DNA of 64,000 nt from Protea cynaroides. Taxonomy: Eukaryota > Streptophyta > Magnoliopsida > Proteales > Proteaceae. Shown here in pieces: positions 47,101 to 59,100 of the stretch. Position 1 is the first letter of the stretch. The number at the start of each line of letters is the position of its first letter. Where the stretch lies: assembly GCA_028583415.1 (NCBI GenBank), contig CM053271.1, positions 84,813,789-84,877,788 of the forward strand. Reading direction: 5' to 3'. The translations under genes and the position numbers were made by a program. The notes under the pieces are model-generated. The model searched no databases and was not told the origin of the DNA. It saw nothing but the letters and a program-made list of their open reading frames with translations.

Positions 47101-50100
47101 CAGCAGGATTTACATTGGTTTACATATATACTAAAAGGACAAAGTATGAAATCAAAACACATTAATAATATTTCTAAAAATCATAAAGTTGAGTGAGTGA
47201 GTGCGTGCATGTCACTTTAGGTGTTATGCCAAATTAGAATGGATAAAACGTTAACACCAACAGGTTTTAAAATAAGCAGGAGTACACACAATAGAAGATA
47301 CAGATTGTCACTTTAGTAAAATAGGGGCAAAATAGAATGGTTAGGATCATAGTTGTCAAGGCGTCGCCTAGGCCTAGGCGCCCAGGCGGCCTTGGGTCGC
47401 CTTGAAAAATCGAGCGTCTGGCTAGCTTAGGCGGGCGCCTTGATCGCCTAGGCGGGCGTCTTGATCGCCTAGGCGGGCGCCTTGGTCGCTTAGGATCCCC
47501 GTCAGGCCTCCAACACCTTCGTTCGCCTTGGCCCCTTGACAACTGTGGTTAGGATTGATGGTAGAGATATATCTTGTTACAGTTTACAAGAGAAGCACCA
47601 GAACAGTAAACCATGAATGGAGAAGGAAGAAGAAGAAGAGAAGGAGAGGAAGAACCGATTAGCATCCTCCTCTTGTGGTTCCTTTATTTATAATCAAAGA
47701 AGAAAACAATAGTTTAGGAAACTTCCCTAATTACAATCATAAGCTAATTAGAAAAGTAATCCTAGACAACTTAGGAAATAAATCTTAAAAAATAAAAAGG
47801 AACCTATAATAACCAATCTAAATAAACCATAAATAACAAGGTGGGACCATTGGGACCCATGTGCACATAGCGGCATATGGTATCGCTAGCGCTAACACTT
47901 ACCCTCAAGCTGGAGCATATAGGTCACCCATGCTTGACTTGGAACAATTCAACCGAAATCCTGGACCAAATAAGGGCTTCGTAAAGATGTCTGCCAATTT
48001 ATTTGATGGAGATATAAAGGGAGTAACCAACAACTTTTTCTGTATAACATCACGAACAAAATGACAATCAACTTCAATGTGCTTGGTGCGCTCATGAAAC
48101 ACTAGATTGCTAGCAATATAGATGGCTGCTTGATTGTCACAAAACATCGTTGTAGGGTGATTGACTAGAAAACCAAACTCTTTGAGGAGATTTCGTATCC
48201 ACATAAATTCAGCAGTAGTGTGGGTCATAGCCCGATACTCAGCTTTGGCATTAGATTTGGATATAGTAGTCTGCTTTTTGCTTCTCCAAGTAACCAGGTT
48301 TCCTCCAACAAATGTACAATAACCAGTGTTGGAACGTCTGGTACCATCAGCACCAGTCCAATCAACATCAGAATACCCGATTATACCAATATGTTTGTGA
48401 CATCGGAAGATCAGACCCTTGCCAATAGACTTTTTCAAATATCTCAATATACGACAAGCTGCATCGCAGTGAATTTGCTTTGGGGCTTGCATGAATTAAC
48501 TAATCATCCCAACAGCAAATAATATATCAGGCTGAATTACTATGAGGTAGATAAGCTTACCAACAAGTCGTCGGTATTGATGAACATCAGCATAGTCAGG
48601 ACTATCACAAGTCTCAAGTTTTAAATCAGGATCCATAAGAGTGTCAGTAAGTTTAGACCCAAGAAGACCAGCTTCAGTTAGAAGATGAAGCACATATTTT
48701 CTCTGTGACAGACTAATTCCCTTACTGGAACGAACTACTTCAATACCCAAGAAATAATGAAGAAGCCCCAAATCCTTCATTTGGAAGCGGTTGTTTATAT
48801 AAGATTTGATTTCAACAATACCAGACACTATTGGAATATATGTATGTGGGCTTGATTAATTATTGGGCCCATTGATCAGTGGGAATCTGCATCACTAGTT
48901 TGACTGGTTCGGTCTGGATCGTCACAAGATAAAGAGATAGGCAATCCCTTTTACAGTGTGTGACTGATTAAGGTTTGTGACAGTATTATATATACTGGGT
49001 CATGAGTCCCCACAACCATAGTTGATTTCTTCTCTCAGTACCCATGAACAGTGAGAATTACATGGAACCTCTACAGGCTGTGGAAGACCGTGATCAAAGC
49101 TTCAACACCAATCTTCGAGAATAATGGCGGAAACCAATCTTTTACTCTCAAGTATGTCTTTACAATTATTGGTTACATTGATTATCATTGTGTTCTAAAT
49201 CTCTGTATAGACATTAGGGTTTGGGATGAAACCCTATGATTATAAAAAGTCTAACAAACACATCATCGCCTGTGATAATGATATCATCAACATAAACGGC
49301 TATGATAATCACTTTAGAGTGCTGCCGTTAAACAAACATAGAATGATCAGAATAACACCAAGAAAAACCATAATGAGTAACAACCGAGCTGAACTTCTCA
49401 AATCAGGTACGGGGGGACTATTTGAGGCCATAGATAGCGTTGTGTAGCTTGCATAAGTGATTGGACATCCCCTCTGAGAAAATACCCCAGAGGTTGCTTC
49501 ATATAAACTTCTTCTTGGAGATCACCATAAAGAAAGGCATTCTTGACATCCAACTGATAAAGAGGGCAGTTGTGATTTATAGCCAAGGAAATAATTACCC
49601 AAATCAAATTGAGACGGGCAACTGGGGAAAAAGTCTCAAAATAGTCAACACCATAAGTTTGAGTAAACCCTTTGGCAACCAAACGAGCCTTCAGGCTTTC
49701 AATCGTCCCATCAGGATTATGTTTAACAGTGTAGATCCATCGACAGTGCACTACAGTTTTCTTAGGCGGAAGAGCATCTAGAGTCCTAGTACAACGGGAG
49801 AGTAAAGCATCCATCTCCGAATCCATGGCCTCCTTCTACGTTAAGTGGGACAAGGCTTGGATATGGGTGGTAGGAACAAATGTGGTTATGGGTGGTAGGA
49901 ACAAATGTGGTAGACAAGGACGTAACAAGATTATGGGTAAAGACAGGGAGATGGGAGATAGTAACAAACTTGTCAATAGGATAAGTAACAAGAGACTTCT
50001 GTGTACAAAAACGCGTACCTTTATGAAGGGCAATAAGAAGGTCAGATGAGACCTCAGTACCAGGAGTAGCCATATCAGTGAGAGAAGAAGAATCCCTAGA

Positions 50101-53100
50101 GCAACAGGCCTCGACCTGCGTCAATAAACCTACAATGGGGGTGGGGGTGGGGGTGGGGGTGGGGAAGGGGTTGGGTCTGTGGGTGTAGAGGGGGATGGGT
50201 CAGCCAAGGGGTGAACTAGTGGTAATGGAATAGTGGGACAGGGGGTAATGGGGTAGGGGAAGGAGGATAGTAAGGGGTATCCTGGAAAAAGATAACATTA
50301 GTACTAACAAAATGGCGATGAGTAGTTGCGTCATAGCACCTGTATCCCTTTTGAGTATGGGAATAACCGAGAAAAACACATTTTAGGGATTGAGGGGACA
50401 ATTTATCACGGTGAGGACGCATGATTTGAGCAAAGCAAACACATCCGAATACACAAGGGTGGACGGCAAAAAGAGTGGCAGAGGGAGAAAGTACCGAAAG
50501 GGGAACTTTCCCATCAAGAACCGAGGAAGGCATACGATTAATAAGGAAGCAAGCAGTGAGAAGAGCATTACACCAAAAATACTTGGGAACATGCATATGA
50601 AACAAAAAAGATCGAGTAACCTCCAAAAGGTGTTGATTTTTACGTTCCACAACACCATTTTGCGGAGGAGTATAAGAGCAACTAGTATGATGAATCATTC
50701 CATTTTCAAAACAAAAATCAGATATAGCGGTTTGAGTATACTCAAGAGCATTATTAGACCTAAAAATGTGAATGGATTTATTAAACTGGACTTTGATTTC
50801 GTTGCAAAAACCTTTAAACATAGAAAGAAACTCAGATCTATCTTTAAGTAAAGCCACGTCATCCTTGAATAGTCATCCACAAATGTAACAAAATAACAAG
50901 ATCCAAGTTTGTTGGGTATTCGACATGGACCCCAAATATTTGAATGTACTAGACTAAATGGAGAAGAGGTATGAGGAGTAAGATGTGCAGGGAAGACACT
51001 TTGGTGATGTTTGCCTAACTCGCAAGTTTTACACTGAAGGTGGGTGAGAGACTTGCAGCTAGGAACAAGGGTCTACAGCTTGGAGAGGGACAGGTGGCCA
51101 AGTCAATGATGCTATTGAATTGGTGTAGAGATACCCGAGGTGACAAAAGTGGTAGGAGAAGATGGTCCATGATGCTCCAAATAGTAAAGTCCGGATCACT
51201 CAAGGCCCCCACCAATTATCGCCCTGGTCCTGGGATCCTGAAACACACAATAGGAAGAGAAAAAGGTTACTAAGCATTGTAATGATTTAGTTAACTGATT
51301 AATAGACATAAGATTAAGGGGTAACTTTGGAATACGAAGGATAGAGGACAAGGTCAAGGTAGGCGTTATGGAAACCGTGTCTTGACCTGTAGTTTGGGTA
51401 GAGGGACCATCAACAAGAAAAACAGGCATAGAAGTAGTGACATCCTTAATGGAAGAGAAAATATGAAACATACCAATCATGTGACAAGAAGCTCCAGAAT
51501 CAAGAATCCATGTAGTAGTAGTAATGGAGAGTAGGGCATTGGTACCTGTGTGGGCCAGGGTGGCAGAGGTGGATGGAGAGGACTGTTGCTCAAGCTGTTG
51601 AACCCAACATAGTAAGGCATCAAACTGCACTGTGGGAATGGTAGTGTTGGGAGACGATATAGGACCTAGGGCGGGAGTAGTGGCAGGTGCAAGTAAAGAA
51701 CCATCATCTGTGGATGCAAAGTTAACTAATGCCTCAGTCCATTCTGGACGACCATTCTTGGCCCAACATTTATCAACAGTACGATTGTTTTTGCCACAAT
51801 GAGTACAATGCCGATTAGGTTTATCCGTACCGGATTGGCCTGTGCCACGACCATAGGAACCACGTCCCCTACTGGAGCCACGACATCGATATGAGGACTT
51901 TCGTCCTCGGCTGGAATACAAAGCTGAAGTATTAGGTGAAGCTGAGGGATTACTTGAAGGCATCAACTGTAACAAGCGGAAGATTTATTTATTTATTTAT
52001 TTTTTTTGGTAAATAAAAGAATATATTAACAACACCCCGAAAGGGAAAAAAAACCTGGGTATCTAAAGGATAAAGCCAGGCTCCTTACAAAAATAGAGCA
52101 GAAAGCCCAAGGAGAACGAAAGAAAAGCTCAAAAGAACAAAGCAACACATACAAGCTGTGGATTGCCCAAATCCCAAGAAGCCAAAATGAACCTATTAGT
52201 AGCTGTATCTGGGCATGGGACCTAAGAGGCAACACATTGCCATGATCATCAAATTGAATTGCCTCCCAAATCTGGCTAAAAGTTCTAGACTTGGCTGCCC
52301 ATTAACGACGATTTCTTTCGACCCATATGTGATATATAGTTGCCCCAAAAGCTAGTTTACCTATAGTGTTACCTGGAGATTTAGACTTGAATTTCTTAAT
52401 CATCCATTTCCACTCAAGATCAAAAGGAAGGACTCTTCTTTTTACAGGCCGACATTTCTGCATAATCTTTTCCCAAACTTTCTTGGAGAATGGACACCTA
52501 AAAAATAGATGATTGATATCTTCAACCGCCGCCCAGCACAGGCCACAAAGGAGTTGGGGATGATACCTTTTTCTTGAAGAAAAGAGCTTCTTGGCAGAGA
52601 CGAAGTTAAAGCTCTCCAAAGAATGAAGCTGTGACAAGGGTAGTGCCCATGGAACCAAACCACATCGTGCCATGCAATCTTAGGGTTACGAACTCTGATC
52701 GACTCCCATGCCGAAGAAGGAGAATATTTAGGGTCAATCATTAATAAAGAAGGAGAAATTTAAGAAGTTGATCAAATTGGAGTGAGGTGTACAAAGTTTA
52801 GAGTTAATTGCTTCTGTAATACATATGATAGACACATCCTGTTAAAAGTAAGGAATTCTACATGACATCAATATAATGAACTGTAAGGTTGCTCCATTGT
52901 GATCTAGTGGTCATGGGTTCAAATCTGGACACAACATCTTTGCGAAGCAGGGGTAAAAGACTGCATACATAACCCCACCCCCGACCCCATAAAATGAACC
53001 ATGTGCTATATAGAGCTGAATGTTGGGTGGCAAAGGAACAATATAAAGTGTAGATGAGATGGATGCAATGTAAAACTACAAAAACTTAAAGTAAGAAAAG

Positions 53101-56100
53101 AAAATAAAAGTGGTATAAGGTGAAGGAGATAGGTTGGAAGAAAGTAGCATGAGACTATGAGGTGGATGGGGCATCAGGCACGTGCAGCAAGACAAGTGAG
53201 TACACTGGTTAGTAGAAGTGGGTTGAAAATGACACGGTTAGAAGTTGTGAGAAAGGAAATGAATGGATTTAGGATAAGAATGGCGAAACAGGATTTGTGT
53301 AGCTGACCCCATATAGTTGGGACAAGGATTTGTTGAGTTAAACAAATGTGGATTTATTGTTTTGGTAACTAATTTACCAAGCCTCAAGAATATAGTTTTT
53401 GCCTCTACCTATAGTAAAAAATTGATCAAAAGAAAAGGAAAAACACAATAATAATTGAAAATAAATAAACAAATGGTGGTATTTTAAGATATGGATAAAA
53501 TAAATTTCCTCTTTTTTATGTTCCTTTCTGGGTAAATTAAAAATTTTTTAGCCAAGTATTTATAAGGCACAGATGCATGTTTATTCTATTTGAAACCAGC
53601 ATATCAGCAAAGAAGCCTTGGAACATTTTCAATCCAGAGGGCTTTGGATTCTATCATCAATCAGGAAACAAGTCAACGGCCTCATTAACCGAGTACTTTC
53701 ATGATATAGTATGATTAGTATCTTATCCGGATATTGTCCAAGCCATGAAAATATACATTGAATTACAGGTGAAGGAGCTCAAGTGGAAGGTACTATATCT
53801 AATTACTAATAAATGGCATGATAGCTTGAGTCGCCTTCTATCCAAAGAGTACTATAGTTACAAGTTACACATGTTAAACTGAAATCCACCAATTAAGGGT
53901 ACAACAAAAACCTACATGATAGAAACCATTCACTCAGATTGACCTAAAAAGTCACCCTCTATTGACATTTATAAATGTCAAGCCGGCCTCAACGCCTTGA
54001 CAACTATGCAAGTATGCAACCTGCCACTATTGTTATAGATTTGTAACATGTCTGATAACTAAGGAGCAGTAGAAGCGTTAAAATATAAGGCTAGCTCAAG
54101 TGGAAGGTCTTATATCTAATTACTAATAGCATGATAGCTTGAGTCGCCTTCTATCCAAAGAGTACTATAGTTACAAGTTACACATGTTAAACTGAAATCC
54201 ACCAATTAAGGGTACAACAAAAACCTACATGATAGAAATCATTCACTCAGATTGACCTAAAAAGTCACCCTCTATTGACATTTATAAATGTCAAGCCGGC
54301 CTCAACGCCTTGACAACTATGCAAGTATGCAACCCGCCACTATTGTTATAGATTTATAACATGTCTGATAACTAAGGAGCAGTAGAAGCGTTAAAAGATA
54401 AGGCTAGCATTCTGTGGGTCTTAAAGGCATTCTAGGTGACAACGTGCATGGAGATAATAGTGGAGAGTGTCATGGTAATAATGAAACAAGATGCAGTCAC
54501 CAAAACTTCCTTGCATCCTGCATGATAGCCTGAATTTAGAGCCTCCTAGGTAGTCATAGAAAAATCATCTTTCCTATTTTCATTGATCACTTTTCTACCT
54601 TCTCCGTTCCAATTGAATTCTTTTATTTGGATATTTTTATTGCTGCTTTTATTCCTAGATATTAAAGATTGAAATCTGAGTAATTATCATTTAAAAATCT
54701 GGCCACTAGATATGAGATATCTTAACCATCATGTTTGAATCATCTGCCTGACATTGTTAAATAGGCAAACCACCTACAGATTCATCTAATTGATCTGCAT
54801 CAAGTCAGTCTCGATATCTCAGAAATTTAAAGTTCATTACCATTTTACAGCTATTCTAAATAAAGAATATCCTCAATACAAAAAAAAAAAAAATCTATTT
54901 TATTAGTTTGTTTTCCCCATATTTCACATCTAAATATCTCGTCCGATGATGGTCTATCCCTCCCGTTCATGTGCCCTATTCCTTCAAAATCATGTCAGAA
55001 ATCATAAATTTACAACCAGGTGCCACCAGTTTTCAATTTAGGTTTAGGCGATATAAATCCATACAAAAGTGGTCGAATTTCAAAATGTTAGACCCAAGGG
55101 CTACAAAATGTTAGCCAAAAAGTAGTCCATACTCCATAAGGCAATGTGGTATACCTGTCCTTGTTCTTCATCACAATATCCAAGCAAAGAAACCAGGTTT
55201 CGGTGATGCAACCTTGACAAAATTTCTATTTCTGTTAAAAATTCCTTTTGACTTTGTAAGGATCTTTCGTGTGCACGCTTTATGGCCACAATTGTTTTGT
55301 CAGGTAAGATGCCTTTGTAAACCTTCCCATAACCTCCTTCACCAACTTGAGATGAGTTGCTAAAATTGTCTGTGGCAAGTGCCATTTCTTTGAAAGTAAA
55401 GTCCTTCACACCTTCAATTTTGAATGAAACTCTTGATGCTGTAATAAGTAAAATTAGTGCCTCAAATTCATTGCTAAAAGTCAACAATATTAGATATTTA
55501 GATGACTATATTTATCTTACTTCAGTAGTCTGAGAGGAACTTACACACGTGTTCTCTTGTCATGTGATGGTAGCTCATGGCTTGTCTTCTTTTTGTAAGA
55601 ATAGCAACGAGACCAGATATTGCAACTACAAAAGCAACTGACCCTAATACAATGCCAGCCAATGCAGCCTTGCTTATCCCTGAACTTTGAGACTGAGGAG
55701 TCACTGTAACAATAAGGAGAATCACGTAAGAAGTCCACGTAAAGATAACTGTTCTCATTCTCAGGGAAATCTCTTCCCTCGTTTACACATATCTGTGCAT
55801 GTAAAATTTATCTAAGAACTGACTACAAGAAAGAAAAAAGTACAAAAGACAAATTAAATGAATACGTAAGAGTCGTAAGCCATTTTTCCAATTTACTTTC
55901 GAGTAACATAATGGTATTGAATGACCATATTAAAAAAATAAAAAAAAGAGGAAAAATTACTAAGCTTGAATCGGTTCTGAATACAGATTTGTAAAAATTC
56001 ATAAAAACTCAGAGGCTCCTAGGAGAGTAGTTATTGTTGGAATAGCTAAGAAAGGGTATATTGGGTACAGATATTTAAAATGTATATGGGGTAATAGTTC

Positions 56101-59100
56101 TTTTATTGTTAGGCTATAACTGGACATTTACTTTCATATCAATCTTAATAACATATTTGGGAGATGGAATCATGACCTATAATGTTTGGGGGCTAGCCCC
56201 TACTTTGTTTAGTTTTTGTTATTTTGTTAGATTTGTTGATGACTATTCTCGGCAGGCTTGTGTGTATTTCATGAAGCATAAAAAGTGATGTTTGTGACAT
56301 TTTTCATAATTTCTATCAAATGGTGTGTATCCAATTTGAGTCTAGAATTAAAAAATGTCCACACAGACAAAGAGGTGAGTATATGATTGGTGGTCTCTAG
56401 AAATTCTTTAATGTGCATGGGATAGAGGATCAACTTTCTTATGTTGACACCCCTCAACGAAATTGTGTGACAGAGAGGAAAAATAGCCATTTGTTGGAGA
56501 TTACTTGTAGTCCTTTTTTTTTATTTTTTTTATTTTTTTTATTTTTTTTAATTTACTCGTGGTTTGCACATCACCAAAAAAAAAAAAAATTCGTCTGAAG
56601 CCTTACTTACCGCAACCTTTCTCGTTAATCATCTACCCTCTAGCATCTTAACTTTTAAATCTCCCTTTGATGTCCACTCACCCACCACCTCTCACTTTCC
56701 CCTTGAGCTCAAATTTTTTGGTCTATCTATGTCATTCTCATTTTCGCCACTCTAATCGTAGTAAACTTGACCACTAGGCCCTCAAATGTGTTTTCTTGGG
56801 GTACTAACCTGTTGAGAAAAGGTACAAACGCTATCATTCCTCATCTCGAACACGATTGTACTCTGTAACCATTTTTTTTTCAATTTGTTCCCTTTTTCTC
56901 CACTCTTGGGTCACCTCTTCAGAGTGAGAGTAGTGGTCTAATACCCCAATATCCGAGGCAGGTATTGGGCTTATTTGTGTTTTCCTCTTTATTAAGTGAT
57001 TAGAACGAGATATGTTTGCCTTGGGGGCATTTTTGAAATTTTACAACCCTAATTGAGTGGGTATTTATTACTTTATAAATTATTCAAATGAACATCCTAT
57101 GTATGTGTATGAAGATTTGAATGTGGCAGTAGGATAATGCCAATAATGTGTACACTTACGAATATGTGGGAATCTGGTACTTAGAGGAGCAAGAAATAAT
57201 CAGTTGTTTCTCGATCAGGTGTTAAGGCTGAATTTAGAGCCTCAGCTCATGGAATTTGTGAACTTCTATGGCTGCAGAGGTTGATCTAGGAGTTGAAGCT
57301 TCAGACTGACAAACCTTTAAGACTATTGTGACAACAAAGCATCTATCAGTACACTTCACAATCCCATTCAGCATGACCGTACAAAACATATTGAAGTTGA
57401 CCGTCACTTTATCAAGGAAACACTTCACTTTGGATGCCTATGAACACCTTTCGTGAGAATAGGAGAATTGGCAGATGTCATAACCAAAGGCTTTACTTCC
57501 ACAAGTTCATAATTTGTTAGAGAAGCCGGGCATGTATGATATCTATGCTCCAGCTTGAGGGGGAGCGTTAGAATAGCTACGAAAATGTATATTGGGTATG
57601 GATATGTCAAATGTACATGAAGGTCATTGTTCTTTTCTTGTAAGGGTATAATTGTACTTTTACTTTAATATCAACGTTAATAACATATTTGGGAAAGGGA
57701 GTCTCTCTCTCTCTCTCTCTCGAATCTCTGTTTGATCCTTTGAATCTAAGTTTCAACTATTATAAGCATTTGGTTTATCAAGGACTACAAATTCTTCCAT
57801 CATTTTTATTTTTTTTCCCATATTTTTCTACCTTGACAAAAACCTATAGTTGAAATACTATGCCTGATATTAATAACCAAAGTTCATTGACACTTTGAAA
57901 TCAAAGTTCAAGGTGCTGGTTTTGAGGCCGGTTCGACCAGCCTCGAAACCGAGTTGTCTCGGTCGAAACCTGGGATTATTCCTAGGACATCTCGAAAGCT
58001 TCGTTTCGAGACTTAAAAGTGTTTTTCTTGATCTGAGTTTCTTTTTTGTAGCCTATTTTAACCATTGTACATATATTCCTACATTAGTTTAAATAAGAAC
58101 ATCCAAAATGATAATATGTGATGTGGACCTAAGTTTGCTAGTGTATGTTGAGACCTAAGATTGTGTCTAGAGTTAAGTAGGCAATACGTATCTATGACTA
58201 ATATCATTTAAGTAAATGTTTCTTTAATTTTATATTTCATCAACTTAAAGATATTATTCATAAATAAGCTAACACCCCTATTTGAATCCAATATAAATAG
58301 TCTAAAATTCAAATTCCAAAAGGATTAGAAGTCAACTTTCAAGTTCTAAAACAAAAAAAAACCAGATTTTTAGGTACAAGGGTAATTTGCAACTTCCAAC
58401 TTCCAAATGCTAGCTTTTACCAAAATTTAAAAATTTCATAAATCTTATTATAGTAATGCATCACTAAAAACTAAGAGTACGCCAAAATAATCACTTGCTT
58501 TGATGTACAAAAAATTATTTTCATTTAGGGCGACTTTAAACAGCATTCGCGTATTCATAACAAAGTTTGACTAGAGCGTAACTCTTTAATATAGCTCGGA
58601 TTCAAGTAATCTAGAATTCGTTGCGAAGCTAGCATAATCAGCCTTTCCAATAAATCCGAGATTGCTTGAATCCGAGTTATAATGAAGAAATTACACTTTG
58701 TTCAAATATTGTTTAGAATACGCGAATGTTGTTTAAAGTCGTCTGAATGTAAATAATTTTTTGGGCATCAAAGCAAGAAATTATTTTGATGCTCTTGGTT
58801 TTTAATAATACTTTACTATAACAAAATTTATGGAATTTTTATATTTGAAAAAAAGCCTAGCATTTGGAAGTTGAAAATCACTCCTATACCCAAAAATACT
58901 GTTTTTGTTCTTGAACTAAAAGGTTGACTTTTAATCCTTTTGGAATTTGAATTATAGACTATTTTTATTAGATTCAAATAGGGGGTGTTTTCTTTTTTAT
59001 GAATAATATCTTAAGTAAATGAATGTTATTTAAATGATATTAGTTATAAATAAGTACTACTTATTAAATGTTGTTCCTGTGTAAGCCTAATAAGTATTGC

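Larger units (their letters stand above)
47575..51975 (-). mobile_element. Copia element, 5' end missing, with internal solo LTR
   Basis: 3' LTR 47575-47897 (TGTTAC...CTAACA) followed by a purine tract (CCCTCAAGCTGGAG on plus). On the minus strand it reads gag zinc knuckle and protease (51975), integrase, RT and RNase H (47905). The 5' LTR and the gag start are absent: a LINE fragment sits at that end (51984). A 428-bp LTR is inserted in RT at 48829-49256. It is in the 8.6-kb kinase intron, same orientation as the gene. Confidence 0.87.

Noticed and set aside
52861..52985. tRNA gene candidate from box B sequence
   Set aside because: Acceptor stem and anticodon arm are not formed; the downstream sequence identifies a SINE.
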